This document shows positions 44,589 to 57,839 of a stretch of DNA of 64,000 nt, one piece after another (position 1 is the stretch's first letter; the number at the start of each line of letters is the position of its first letter). The notes under the pieces were generated by a model that was not told the DNA's origin, did not search any database, and saw nothing but the letters and a program-made list of their open reading frames with translations. Source of the stretch: Pseudoalteromonas viridis (GTDB taxonomy: Bacteria > Pseudomonadota > Gammaproteobacteria > Enterobacterales > Alteromonadaceae); the NCBI RefSeq assembly GCF_017742995.1, contig NZ_CP072425.1:1674001-1738000 (forward strand), given 5' to 3'. The position numbers and the translations under genes were made by a program.

Positions 44589-46016
44589 ATGGACAAACAA
44601 ATTAAGGTCAAGAACATCCCCGTCGATGTCAAAATCCACAAACCCGACGATTTACAACCTGACAGGTTTAACCCCCGCAACCGCATCTATGTCAGGGCCG
44701 TCACCGGGTTGCATCAGAAACTCCGAAAGCAGATTGGCTTTATCGGTATGCTGGCTTTCATGCTGTTGCCCTGGATTAATTTCAATGGCGAGCAGGCGGT
44801 GCTGTTCGATATCTTTGAGCAAAAATTCAATATTTTTGGTCTCACCCTGTGGCCACAGGATCTAACCATTCTGGCCTTTATATTGATGATTGCGGCCTTC
44901 GCGCTGTTTTTGGTGACCACCTTCTATGGCCGGGTGTGGTGCGGTTATACCTGCCCGCAAACGGTCTGGACTTTTATTTTTATCTGGTTTGAAGAAAAGT
45001 TAGAGGGCACAGCCAATCAGCGTAAAAAGCTTGATCAGCGGCCGATGGACTTTGATAAGTTCTGGCGCAAATCCGCCAAGCACCTCAGCTGGATGTTATT
45101 TTCTCTGTACACGGCTATTTCGTTTGTGGGCTATTTTACGCCCATCCGCGAGTTGCTCCCTAATCTGCTGATGTTCTCGGCGTCTGGTTATGCAGCGTTG
45201 AGTGTGCTGGTCTTCACCTTATGTACTTATGGTAATGCCGGCTGGATGCGGGAGATCATGTGTCTGCATATTTGTCCTTACTCACGTTTCCAGTCAGCGA
45301 TGTTCGACAAAGACACCTTTACGGTGAGCTATGACAACGAGCGCGGCGAGAGCCGCGGACCGCGTGGTCGTAAGGAAGATCCAAAAACCCTGGGACTGGG
45401 AGATTGTATCGACTGTAAGTTGTGTGTGCAGGTTTGCCCGACCGGCATCGATATCCGTAACGGCCTGCAATACGAGTGTATTAATTGTGGTGCCTGTATT
45501 GACGCCTGTGATGGTGTGATGGATAAAATGAACTATCCCAGAGGCTTAATTTCCTATACAACTGAGCGCAACCTGGAAAGTGGCAGCGAAAAAACCAAAG
45601 CGGTGCGCGGTAAGCTCATCGGCTATCTACTGATCCTGATCGTGCTCAGTGGTGCGCTGGTTGCTAATGTTGCGATGCGCAAAACACTGGATCTGGATAT
45701 TATCCGGGACAGAAACCAGCTTTACCGGGTGAATGTAGAGGGACTGGTTGAAAATACCTATACGCTGAAGATGATCAACAAGGCACAGGTGCCTCAGACC
45801 TTTATGATCAGTATCCGAGGTTTATCTGACTTTACCATTATCGGTAAACAGGAAATTGAGCTAGCGGCTGGTTCGACGGTCGATCAGCCACTGTCTGTGG
45901 TCATTGACCCATATGATCTGACACTGCCCGTGACCGAGTTTGAGTTTGTCATCACAGTGAAAGATGAGCCCTCTGAGTTTATTGCACAGCCGACGAACTT
46001 TTTTAAAGGTCGTTAG
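44589..46016 (+). CDS. ccoG: Cytochrome c oxidase accessory protein CcoG (RdxA/FixG)
   Basis: 475 residues with start ATG 44589 after TAAGGAGC. Membrane helices in the first half flank GRVWCGYTCPQTVWTF and MCLHICPYSRFQS. Two [4Fe-4S] motifs follow: CIDCKLCVQVCPTG and CINCGACIDACDG. A C-terminal periplasmic Ig-like domain (about 360-475) ends the protein. CcoG reduces copper for cbb3-type oxidase biogenesis in studied species. The ccoNOPQ genes are not in the window. Confidence 0.95.
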   Translation: MDKQIKVKNIPVDVKIHKPDDLQPDRFNPRNRIYVRAVTGLHQKLRKQIGFIGMLAFMLLPWINFNGEQAVLFDIFEQKFNIFGLTLWPQDLTILAFILMIAAFALFLVTTFYGRVWCGYTCPQTVWTFIFIWFEEKLEGTANQRKKLDQRPMDFDKFWRKSAKHLSWMLFSLYTAISFVGYFTPIRELLPNLLMFSASGYAALSVLVFTLCTYGNAGWMREIMCLHICPYSRFQSAMFDKDTFTVSYDNERGESRGPRGRKEDPKTLGLGDCIDCKLCVQVCPTGIDIRNGLQYECINCGACIDACDGVMDKMNYPRGLISYTTERNLESGSEKTKAVRGKLIGYLLILIVLSGALVANVAMRKTLDLDIIRDRNQLYRVNVEGLVENTYTLKMINKAQVPQTFMISIRGLSDFTIIGKQEIELAAGSTVDQPLSVVIDPYDLTLPVTEFEFVITVKDEPSEFIAQPTNFFKGR

Positions 46017-46052
46017 CAGAGATAGGGTACAATGAGGCAACTCATATACATC

Positions 46053-46080
46053 ACAAAAGCGGGTTAGCCCGCTTTTTTGT
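46053..46080 (+). terminator. Terminator after ccoG
   Basis: AAAAGCGGG/CCCGCTTTT stem with TTAG loop and T6, 38 bases after the ccoG stop. Confidence 0.88.
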
Positions 46081-46128
46081 TACTTGGCCCACCACCACTG
46101 AGGTGCCGGGTTGTGAAAGGTAAAGACT

Positions 46129-47103
46129 ATGACTGATTTCAGCTTTCAGAATTTAACCCCAGATCTGATCCTCGATGCCATAGAAAGCGTAGGGATTTAT
46201 CCTGAGTCCGGGTTGCTCCCGCTCAATAGTTATGAGAATCGGGTTTACCAGTTTCGTGCTGACGATAACCGCCGTTACGTCGCTAAGTTCTATCGTCCGG
46301 AGCGCTGGCACTCTGAGCAGATCCAGGAAGAGCATGATTTCACACTCGCCTTGCAACAAGCCGAAGTGCCTGTTGTCGCGCCTTTACGTGTTGACGGGCA
46401 AAGCTTGTTTGAGCATCAGGGCTATCGCTTTTGCCTGTTTCCAAGTGTTGGCGGTCGTCAGTTTGAGATGGATAACCTGGATCATCTGGAAATGCTTGGG
46501 CGTTATATTGGGCGCTTGCACAGTGTTGCCATGCAGGCGGAGTTTGCGCATCGTCCGGCGATTGATGCTGCCAGCTATCTGCATCAACCGCGTGAAGATA
46601 TTCTCGCCTCTGACTGCCTGCCCGATACATTACGACTGGCGTTTAGCACCGTGCTTGATCAGGTAATTAACAAAGCAGAGGAAAAATTTACACCATTCCA
46701 GCAGATCCGTTTGCATGGTGATTGTCATGCTGGCAATATTCTATGGTCTCAGGAACAGTTAATGATTGTGGACCTTGATGATTGTCGTCGGGGCCCTGCT
46801 GTTCAGGATCTCTGGATGATGCTAAGCGGTGACAGGCAAAATCAGGTTATGCAACTTGATACTCTGTTATCCGGCTATGAAGAGTTTGCATCATTTGACA
46901 CCCGAGAGCTTGCGCTGATTGAGCCGCTCAGGGCCATGCGTATGGTGCATTACATGGGATGGCTGGCCAAGCGTTGGCATGATCCGGCGTTTCCCCGGAA
47001 CTTTTCGTGGTTTGCAACAGACAAATACTGGGAACAACAGATCCTGGCGTTAAAAGAACAACTTGCCGCACTGGATGAAGCGGCGATCAGTCTTTATCCA
47101 TAA
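46129..47103 (+). CDS. srkA: Stress response serine/threonine kinase SrkA (YihE)
   Basis: 324 residues, choline-kinase-like fold. Landmarks: GLLPLNSYENRVYQF (ATP loop), YVAKFYRPERW (lysine), LHGDCHAGNILW (catalytic loop) and LDDCRRGPAVQDLWMML (metal-binding). In E. coli the kinase counters stress-induced death and is transcribed with dsbA. The same arrangement exists here, with dsbA starting 19 bases downstream. Confidence 0.95.
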   Translation: MTDFSFQNLTPDLILDAIESVGIYPESGLLPLNSYENRVYQFRADDNRRYVAKFYRPERWHSEQIQEEHDFTLALQQAEVPVVAPLRVDGQSLFEHQGYRFCLFPSVGGRQFEMDNLDHLEMLGRYIGRLHSVAMQAEFAHRPAIDAASYLHQPREDILASDCLPDTLRLAFSTVLDQVINKAEEKFTPFQQIRLHGDCHAGNILWSQEQLMIVDLDDCRRGPAVQDLWMMLSGDRQNQVMQLDTLLSGYEEFASFDTRELALIEPLRAMRMVHYMGWLAKRWHDPAFPRNFSWFATDKYWEQQILALKEQLAALDEAAISLYP

Positions 47104-47122
47104 AAATTTAGAGAGAATAGTA

Positions 47123-47746
47123 ATGTTAAAATCGATTAAGGTTGCGCTAATTGCGTTGTGTATGCCTGTGTTGGCGATGGCAGCCGATTTCACGGATGGT
47201 AAACACTATCAGACATTAATGACAGCAAAGAGCGACTCGGCCAAAGTCACTGAGTTTTTTTCCTACTACTGCCCGCATTGCTTCCAGTTTGAGCCTGTGG
47301 CCAAAGCGCTAGAAAAAAACCTGCCAGCAGGTGCTGTTTTTGAAAAAAGCCACGTTAATTTCCTGGGCGGCCTGTCACCGCAAGTGCAGAGCTACCTGAG
47401 CTATGCCTACATCATCGCTAAACACCATGGTAAAGCACAACAGGTGAGCGATCAGATCTTCAATACCATCCATGTGCAGCAAGTACAGCTTAAAGACCTC
47501 AAAGACATCAAAAAGCTGCTTGAAGCCAATGGGATCAGTGGCGAACAGTTCGATGCGGCCATGTCCAGCATGCCGGTGATCAGCGCCGAAAAAGCCATGG
47601 TTGAAAAGCAAGAGATCTTCAGCAAAGCGGGTGCACTGACTGGCGTACCGACTTTTATTGTAAACGATAAATATAAAATTAACCTGAGAGAGCTGAGCAG
47701 CCAGGCTGAGCTGGATGAGCTGGTTAAACACTTACTAGAAAAATAA
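47123..47746 (+). CDS. dsbA: Periplasmic thiol:disulfide oxidase DsbA (CPHC)
   Basis: 207 residues. The signal peptide ends PVLAMA (20). The active site is Cys50-Pro-His-Cys53 in FFSYYCPHCFQFEP, the canonical DsbA dipeptide. The cis-proline loop is LTGVPTFIVNDKY. It introduces disulphides into exported proteins, including likely T2SS substrates. ATG 47123 is chosen because it gives the signal peptide; an upstream ATG lies within srkA. DsbB is not in the window. Confidence 0.96.
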   Translation: MLKSIKVALIALCMPVLAMAADFTDGKHYQTLMTAKSDSAKVTEFFSYYCPHCFQFEPVAKALEKNLPAGAVFEKSHVNFLGGLSPQVQSYLSYAYIIAKHHGKAQQVSDQIFNTIHVQQVQLKDLKDIKKLLEANGISGEQFDAAMSSMPVISAEKAMVEKQEIFSKAGALTGVPTFIVNDKYKINLRELSSQAELDELVKHLLEK

Positions 47747-47757
47747 GGGAGCAGTCT

Positions 47758-48393
47758 ATGTTCAAATCAATTTATGCCGCCGCTTTGGCGCTGTTACTGC
47801 CAGTGATGGCCCAAGCTGCTAACTTTCAGGAAGGCAAGCACTATGAGGTAGTCGCAGAGCGTGGCACCAAGAAGCCAGAAGTCACAGAATACTTCTCTTT
47901 TTACTGCCCGGCCTGTAACAATTTTGAGTCGCTGATCGGTGAGTTCAAACCTAAGCTGGACGAGGACGTGAAATTCAAAAAAAGCCACGTCGACTTTGTG
48001 GGTGTACGTGACCCTGAAATTCAGCAGATGATGAGCAATGCGCTTGCCACGGCGTCGGTACTGCCGCAAAAAGACAAGATCGTTGCGGCAATGTTTGCCC
48101 ACTTGCACGGCAAGCGTGGTAAGTTCAATGAACTGGCGGACATTAAAGACCTGTTTGTGGCACAGGGGGTGCCAGCCGAGAAATTTGATAAACTGTACAA
48201 AAGCTTCTCTGTACGCACTAAAGCGAAGAAAATGAAGCGTTCACAAGAGCTGATGCAGGATAAAGGTGCCCTGACTGGCGTACCTACGTTTATCGTCAAT
48301 GGTAAATACAGGCTGATCCTATCGCGTGAATCTGGTGTGACTTCACCGGACGACATTGCTGCATTGATCAACTACCTTGCTAAGAAGTCGTAA
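47758..48393 (+). CDS. Second DsbA-type thiol:disulfide oxidoreductase (CPAC)
   Basis: 211 residues, a tandem paralogue starting 11 bases after dsbA. The signal peptide ends PVMAQA (20), with the active site Cys50-Pro-Ala-Cys53 in YFSFYCPACNNFE and the cis-Pro loop LTGVPTFIVNGKYRL. The middle helical domain diverges strongly from the first copy (VRDPEIQQMMSNALATASVLPQKDK). The central dipeptide controls redox potential, so a different activity or substrate range is likely (inference). It is basic in its second half (RTKAKKMKRSQ). Confidence 0.93.
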   Translation: MFKSIYAAALALLLPVMAQAANFQEGKHYEVVAERGTKKPEVTEYFSFYCPACNNFESLIGEFKPKLDEDVKFKKSHVDFVGVRDPEIQQMMSNALATASVLPQKDKIVAAMFAHLHGKRGKFNELADIKDLFVAQGVPAEKFDKLYKSFSVRTKAKKMKRSQELMQDKGALTGVPTFIVNGKYRLILSRESGVTSPDDIAALINYLAKKS

Positions 48394-48408
48394 TTTGTAA
48401 AATGTAAA

Positions 48409-48438
48409 AAAAACCCGCGATGAACGCGGGTTTTTTTA
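48409..48438. terminator. Bidirectional terminator between the dsbA pair and trmA
   Basis: AAACCCGCG/CGCGGGTTT stem, ATGAA loop, T7 on the + strand and A-rich on the left, so it works in both directions. Confidence 0.87.
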
Positions 48439-48454
48439 TGTCTGCAGTCAGCTA

Positions 48455-49552
48455 TTATTTTCTGGTCAGAAAAACGCCTGACTCCACATGGTGGGTATAA
48501 GGGAACTGATCGAAGATAGCAATACGCGATACCTGGTGGGTGTTGCACAGCATGTCTAAATCGCGCTCCAGCGTGTCCGGGTTGCAGGAAATATAAATGA
48601 TGTTGTCGTACTGACTGACCAGCTTACAGGTCAGCTCGTCCATACCAGCACGGGGCGGGTCGACCAAAATGGTTTGGCAGTTGTAACTTTGCAGATCTAT
48701 GCCTTTAAGGCGGGAGAACTGCTTTTCGCCTTTCATGGCTGCCGTGAATTCTTCACTCGACATACGAATGATATCCAGGTTATCCACCTTATTGGCTGCA
48801 ATATTGTATTGTGCAGAATGAACAGACGATTTAGAGATCTCTGTGGCGAGTGCTCGGTCAAATTGCCCGGCCAGGGCAATAGAAAAGTTACCATTACCAC
48901 AGTACAGCTCCAGCAAATCATTTTGCAGTGGTGCGCACAGGTCTTGTGCCCAGGCCAACATCTTTTCATTTACTGTCGCATTAGGCTGAGTGAAACTGTT
49001 TTCAACCTGCTGATAGGTGTACTGTTTGCCATTGACGGTCAGCTGTTCAGTTACAAAGTCATTGCCAAACACCACTTTTTGTTTTCTGGCGCGACCAATA
49101 AAGTCGACTTTATAACTTTGTTGTAGCTCCTGACGCAAAACCTGCATGGCCTCTTGCCATGCGTCGTCCAGTGCTTTGTGATAAAGCAGGCTGATCAGCA
49201 CTTCACCGCTAAGGGTGGTGAGATAGTCAATCTGGAACAGTTTACGGCGCAGGATCTCGTTATGGCGCAGCTTATCCATCATGACCTGCATCATTTCGTT
49301 TACCAGCGGTGCGCCCGGATCGAATTGATCAACGCGGATCTTCTCCTTGGTTTGTTGATCAAACATGATATGGAACAGATCGTCCCCATCATGCCAGACG
49401 CGGAATTCGCAACGCTGGCGATAGTGGCTTTTGGGGGAGTCGTACACTTCCAGTTGCGGCGCATCGAAGCGGGCAAATTGCGCGCTGATCCGCTGTTGTT
49501 TTTCTTTCAACTGTTGCTCGTAGGTCGAAGTGTCAATCGTGATCACCGCCAT
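48455..49552 (-). CDS. trmA: tRNA (uracil-5-)-methyltransferase TrmA
   Basis: 365 residues from MAVITIDTSTYEQQLKEKQQ, the same length as E. coli TrmA. It makes T54 in the T-loop of tRNAs using SAM. Landmarks: YRQRCEFRVWHDGD, LLELYCGNGNFSIALA (SAM site), ILVDPPRAGMDE, catalytic nucleophile Cys323 in YISCNPDTLERDL and the general base Glu357 in HHVESGVFL. An upstream ATG would add 22 residues unlike the family. Confidence 0.96.
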   Translation of the reverse strand: MAVITIDTSTYEQQLKEKQQRISAQFARFDAPQLEVYDSPKSHYRQRCEFRVWHDGDDLFHIMFDQQTKEKIRVDQFDPGAPLVNEMMQVMMDKLRHNEILRRKLFQIDYLTTLSGEVLISLLYHKALDDAWQEAMQVLRQELQQSYKVDFIGRARKQKVVFGNDFVTEQLTVNGKQYTYQQVENSFTQPNATVNEKMLAWAQDLCAPLQNDLLELYCGNGNFSIALAGQFDRALATEISKSSVHSAQYNIAANKVDNLDIIRMSSEEFTAAMKGEKQFSRLKGIDLQSYNCQTILVDPPRAGMDELTCKLVSQYDNIIYISCNPDTLERDLDMLCNTHQVSRIAIFDQFPYTHHVESGVFLTRK

Positions 49553-49620
49553 ATTAAAACCACCATAGTTAATGCAAAGAGGCGCTATTTTAGGATGCAC
49601 TTTTGATTTGTCCAGCACAG

Positions 49621-49662
49621 AGCTAAATTTTTTGCTCTTTTATTGTACAATAGACTTTAGCT
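49621..49662. promoter_or_regulatory. Nested palindromes in the trmA / DUF5610 divergent promoter region
   Basis: Outer arms AGCTAAA (49621-49627) and TTTAGCT (49656-49662) enclose the perfect 12-base palindrome TATTGTACAATA (49641-49652), which offers a TACAAT -10-like hexamer on both strands. It may be a shared promoter with symmetric organisation. Confidence 0.45.
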
Positions 49663-49711
49663 TAAGGCGTTTTGGCCGATAACCAACTATCAAGTAAAGC
49701 GGAGAGCAGAC

Positions 49712-50824
49712 ATGAAAATCGGACAGTTGAATCAGCTGTTGAATCCGGCGATGCAGCATAAGGCGGGTAAAGCCAAATCGCTTATCCCTAATATGTCAAT
49801 TAATACGGATAGTTACCACGGAAACAAATCCCAGGCAGCAGCAAAAGTACTCGATGACAAACTGGCACAGGCGCTGGGTATCGAGAAAAAAGAAGAAAAA
49901 AACAAACCTTTCTTTGATTTTGAAGAAATTGTCAAAAATGTCCTGGGTTTTGTTCAGGGGGCGGTAAAAAAAGCCAAGGCCGCTGGTGAAGACGACGATA
50001 CACTCAAGAGTATGCTTGAGCAGGCACGCAAGGGCGTGCAGATGGGTATTGATGAAGCGTCTGAAGAGTTAAAAGGTACAGGCCTGTTTAATGATGAAAT
50101 CGAGGAAGGCATAGATAAATCCCGCGAAGGCATTTTTAAAGGTCTGGACGAGTTTGAAAAAGAGCTGTTCGATCCTAAACCGCAGCAAGTATCTGTCAGT
50201 GCTGCCCAGTTTGCCAGCCTGTCAAATCAGGCCGAGTATGCTTTTACCACAGCTGAAGGTGACGAAGTGGTGATCTCCTTTAGTGATGCGATGAGTCAGT
50301 CGAAAGCGGCAAGTTACGCGCGTAATGGCGACGGTGAAGGGTTTGCGTATGGCGAGCAAAGCAGTCATGAGCTGAATTTTTCCATCAGTGTGAATGGTGA
50401 CCTCAACGAAGATGAGCAGGCTGCGATCAATGAAATGATGAAGGACATTCGTGATGTCAGCGACACCTTTTTTGCCGGTGATTACGATGATGCCTTTGCC
50501 AAAGTCCAGGAGCTGGGGATCAATAGCGAGCAAATCGTCAATTTCACCATGGATTTACGTCAGACCAAAACGTCCGCCGCGATTGCTCAGTATCAGCAGA
50601 GCAATCCGATGAAAGATTTGGAAAAAGCACTGCAGCCGCTGGATCAACGTCTTGAAGGGATCCACGATGAAGCGAAAGGGCTGGGGATAGAGGCACAATT
50701 GCCGGATATTATGGCCTGGATCAACCAAGGTCAGGCTCGTCTGAATGAGTTTTTGGATTATGCCGAAGGCTTCTTTAGTGCACTAGAATCACGTCAGGCA
50801 GATAAGCAAGATCAACAGGTTTAG
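49712..50824 (+). CDS. DUF5610 domain protein
   Basis: 370 residues, no signal peptide or helix for the membrane. The N-terminal third (SINTDSYHGNKSQAAAKVLDDKLAQALGIEKKEEKNKPFFDFEEIVKNVLGFVQGAVKKAKAAGED) matches the DUF5610 family, commonly annotated in Vibrio and Alteromonadales. A middle beta-rich part (AEYAFTTAEGDEVVISFSDAMSQSKAASYARNG, FSISVNGDLNEDEQAAINEMM) follows, then an acidic helical C-terminus. The function is unknown. It is a single gene divergent from trmA. Confidence 0.83.
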   Translation: MKIGQLNQLLNPAMQHKAGKAKSLIPNMSINTDSYHGNKSQAAAKVLDDKLAQALGIEKKEEKNKPFFDFEEIVKNVLGFVQGAVKKAKAAGEDDDTLKSMLEQARKGVQMGIDEASEELKGTGLFNDEIEEGIDKSREGIFKGLDEFEKELFDPKPQQVSVSAAQFASLSNQAEYAFTTAEGDEVVISFSDAMSQSKAASYARNGDGEGFAYGEQSSHELNFSISVNGDLNEDEQAAINEMMKDIRDVSDTFFAGDYDDAFAKVQELGINSEQIVNFTMDLRQTKTSAAIAQYQQSNPMKDLEKALQPLDQRLEGIHDEAKGLGIEAQLPDIMAWINQGQARLNEFLDYAEGFFSALESRQADKQDQQV

Positions 50825-50921
50825 ATATAACAGGGTCTACATGAATTGCAGGTTCAGGTAAATATTTATTTTATATCCTGACCGTGGCACACTGCGCGCG
50901 AACTGTAAATAAGGAGCGCAT

Positions 50922-51725
50922 GTGCCACACATTCTTGTTTTTGATTCTGGTATTGGCGGAACCAGTGTACTCACGCACATTCGCAACGCTTTGCCTCATG
51001 CCGACTACAGTTATGTGATGGATAACCAGCTGCTGCCTTATGGCTTGCAGTCCCAGCAGACGATCCAGCAGCGTTTAGCTGCGCTGATCAAATGGATTGA
51101 TCGTGAGCAGCGTCCTGTCGATATGATAGTGATCGCATGTAATACCGCCTCAACTTATGCGTTGGGCGCAACTCGCCAGTTAACCTCAATTCCAATTGTT
51201 GGCGTAGTCCCTGCCATTAAGCCTGCGGCGTCAGCCAGTCGTGCAAAGCATATTGGCCTACTGGCGACACCAGCAACCTCCCGGAATATTTATACGCAGC
51301 AACTGATCCAGCAATTCGCCAATGAATGCCGGGTTGATCTTTATCAGTCGACTAAATTGGTCGAACTGGCCGAGCAGTTTTACTGGTCTGGTGACATTGA
51401 CCATAAACAGCTTGTTGCTGAGATCAACCAGCTTAAACTCGCATCTGAGCTAGATCATCTGGTACTTGGCTGCACGCACTTTCCCATTATCGCGAAACCC
51501 CTAAGTGAGTCTATCCCTGAGTCGGTAACTCTGATTGATTCAGGGGCTGCAATTGCGAGGCGGGTGTGTACCTTACTTGCACAAGATAGTGTTGTTAAGG
51601 AAGATACGGATCAGGTTCATTGCTTGGCAATAAAGCAGGGGACAATGAACTGGTATGCAACGGCACAACAGGCACATCCAGTTGAACGGCCTGAAATCAA
51701 ACTGATCAATCTTGATCATGAATAA
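50922..51725 (+). CDS. murI: Glutamate racemase
   Basis: 267 residues from a GTG start, supported by AAGGAG 5 bases upstream; an out-of-frame ATG overlaps it. It supplies D-glutamate for peptidoglycan. Landmarks: VFDSGIGGTSVL (Asp and Ser of the active site), the catalytic Cys73 in IVIACNTAS and Cys184 in LVLGCTHFPII. In E. coli, murI likewise lies directly before an rRNA operon (rrnB); here rrn also follows, with one gene between. Confidence 0.96.
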   Translation: MPHILVFDSGIGGTSVLTHIRNALPHADYSYVMDNQLLPYGLQSQQTIQQRLAALIKWIDREQRPVDMIVIACNTASTYALGATRQLTSIPIVGVVPAIKPAASASRAKHIGLLATPATSRNIYTQQLIQQFANECRVDLYQSTKLVELAEQFYWSGDIDHKQLVAEINQLKLASELDHLVLGCTHFPIIAKPLSESIPESVTLIDSGAAIARRVCTLLAQDSVVKEDTDQVHCLAIKQGTMNWYATAQQAHPVERPEIKLINLDHE

Positions 51726-51794
51726 CAGAAGCATTTGGTTGGCGGATGCATTTGCGCATACTCTGATCCAAGATTAGCAAATAAGTGCGGTAAT

Positions 51795-51836
51795 AAAAAA
51801 GGGGTGGTAACCAGATTGGCACCACCCCTGTTTGTG
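51795..51836. terminator. Bidirectional terminator between murI and the RRM gene
   Basis: GGGGTGGT/ACCACCCC stem with an inner CCA/TGG pairing, A6 on the left and TGTTTGTG on the right. Confidence 0.82.
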
Positions 51837-51865
51837 TGTACAACGAGCTGTTATAAAATTAAAGA

Positions 51866-52339
51866 TCAGTCCTGATCGTTAGTAGTCAGCGATTCTTGTT
51901 TTTGTTTCGCCTCTCTGACTTTTAACGTACGTTGCTGAAATTCAGATTCATTGAGTTCGTTGATGGCTTTGAGGGCGTCAGGTTCCGGCATTTCGACAAA
52001 ACCAAATCCCCGGCGTTTACCTGTGTTCTTATCTTTAAGCAAACGGACTGAAAAAACGCGTCCCTTTTTTTCGAACAAATCTCGGACGACTTGCTCGTTT
52101 GCTCGGTAAGGTAAATTGCCAACATACAGTGTGGTTGTCTCCACCGAGGTACTGTTGTCACTACCTGTATTTCCTGTTGAGGAAGCAAAAGCAGATGCCA
52201 CCCCTCCGATTACGATGCCCAGCGCCAGCAATAAGGCGGGATCAATTTGACTGTTTACAAGCACGAAGTGGCCGAGCGCATAACTCAGTATGGCCAGGAG
52301 AAGTACAGTAAACAGTGTCTTACGATCGAGAATATTCAT
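51866..52339 (-). CDS. Membrane-anchored RRM RNA-binding protein
   Basis: 157 residues. Two hydrophobic segments (about 9-28 and 34-52) precede a Ser/Thr-rich linker and a single RRM domain (about 69-147) with RNP2 LYVGNL at 71-76 and RNP1 RGFGFVEM at about 110-117. The tail is Gln/Lys/Asp rich. Most bacterial RRM proteins are soluble cold-inducible types; the N-terminal helical hairpin would hold this one at the inner membrane with the RRM in the cytoplasm. Targets are unknown. It is divergent from the rRNA operon, separated by about 190 bases from its first promoter. Confidence 0.9.
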   Translation of the reverse strand: MNILDRKTLFTVLLLAILSYALGHFVLVNSQIDPALLLALGIVIGGVASAFASSTGNTGSDNSTSVETTTLYVGNLPYRANEQVVRDLFEKKGRVFSVRLLKDKNTGKRRGFGFVEMPEPDALKAINELNESEFQQRTLKVREAKQKQESLTTNDQD

Positions 52340-52532
52340 AAGGATCTACCAAAAAACGTTGAATACACATTAATTTAACAAGAAAGGTTGCTATATTAAC
52401 GACTTAATCAAATATCGCAATAATTAAATATAGAACCTGTTGAAAAGATTGCACCTTCTCGACGGATTTCCCGTCAGTATTGAAGGTTTAAAGATAAAAG
52501 ATCAAAAAGATCCAAAAAAATGAAAAAAGGGG

Positions 52533-52560
52533 TTGCATCGTTTTTCGATTTCCCTATAAT
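52533..52560 (+). promoter_or_regulatory. rrn promoter P1
   Basis: The -35 TTGCAT and -10 TATAAT are separated by 16 bases. A/T-rich UP-element-like sequence lies upstream (52495-52530), and a GC-rich discriminator (GCGC) follows the -10, typical of stringently controlled rRNA promoters. Confidence 0.85.
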
Positions 52561-52658
52561 GCGCATCCACCGACACGGGGAGCAACGCTGAAAAGCAACG
52601 AGCCAAGTGAAGGAAAAAGCCAAACGGAAAGCTTAATTAAGAAAATTAAATTTTCTAG

Positions 52659-52686
52659 TTGACTTTAAAAGTGAAGCGGTTAATAT
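52659..52686 (+). promoter_or_regulatory. rrn promoter P2
   Basis: TTGACT and TAATAT spaced by 16 bases, again with an A/T-rich upstream stretch and a GGCGC discriminator. Confidence 0.75.
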
Positions 52687-52714
52687 GGCGCTCCACTTCG
52701 CAGCAAGGCTGCGG

Positions 52715-52750
52715 TAACTAACCAAGGTTAGTTATTTTGTTCTTTAAAAA
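52715..52750 (+). promoter_or_regulatory. rrn leader antitermination boxB-boxA
   Basis: Perfect hairpin TAACTAACC/GGTTAGTTA (52715-52734) followed by boxA-like TGTTCTTTAAAAA (52738-52750), as needed for Nus-factor antitermination. The remaining leader to 52973 holds processing sequence and no gene. Confidence 0.78.
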
Positions 52751-52973
52751 TATGAAGCAATCATCTGTGTGGGCACTCGTACAGATTGAGTTCTAACAGC
52801 AGATTTCAGTTTTACTGAATGATGCACAAAAATTTAGAGTCTCAATTGAGCTGAGTGACCAACAGAATAAACATAGTTTATTCAGCACAGTCAATTCGAT
52901 TCGAAAGAATCAAAATCAGAATTCAATGAGCACGAATCTTCACCTTCTTTTAGGTGAGGGTTAAAAAACTTTT

Positions 52974-54505
<1,532 letters not shown>

Positions 54506-54773
54506 TCGACTTAGAACTGATTTGTTCGAAGTGTCCACACAGATGATTGTTGCTTGGTAAGTTTACTTACTGAGTGATATTGCTCTTTAAAAATTTGGAA
54601 AGCTGATATTAAATTCTCGGAATGACAATGAAAATTGTTGTTCTATAGAGTTTTCGAAAGAAAAATGCCGATAAATTCGAAAGAATTTATTAGCGTCTAC
54701 TTTAGTATTACTTAACTTCTGGCGAAGTTAAAACTGTCTTTAGCAGTACAATTCAAACCATTTTGGGTTGTAT
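54506..54773 (+). other. 16S-23S spacer without tRNA; second boxB-boxA
   Basis: 268 bases. No tRNA-Ile, -Ala or -Glu cloverleaf can be found. It holds a hairpin GTAAG/CTTAC (54557-54570) and boxA-like TGCTCTTTAAAAA (54581-54593), a second antitermination signal for the 23S part. Confidence 0.8.
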
Positions 54774-57654
<2,881 letters not shown>

Positions 57655-57839
57655 TACAACGCCAAAGTGGTTTTGTTTGTTAGAAGTTAAGATAATAAAG
57701 TAGACGAAGAATTTAATACGCTTTTCCAGATTTTAAGTAAGGTGACATCCTCTGCCTAAGTGCAGAAATCAGTTCACCTTGCGCAAATGAAATGCTCGCA
57801 AACAGCGCGATGTCATTAACCATTTGCACGTAAAGTTTT
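57655..57839 (+). other. 23S-5S spacer
   Basis: 185 bases with no gene. It contains a hairpin AAGGTGA (57739-57745)/TCACCTT (57774-57780) with inner TCTGC/GCAGA, a likely RNase III-type processing structure. Confidence 0.6.

Noticed and set aside
48674..49606. Two 150-codon plus-strand frames antisense to trmA
   Set aside because: trmA is complete with all catalytic motifs, and the antisense translations are unlike any protein family.
54506..54773. tRNA in the 16S-23S spacer
   Set aside because: No acceptor stem, T-loop GTTCRA or anticodon arm arrangement could be assembled.
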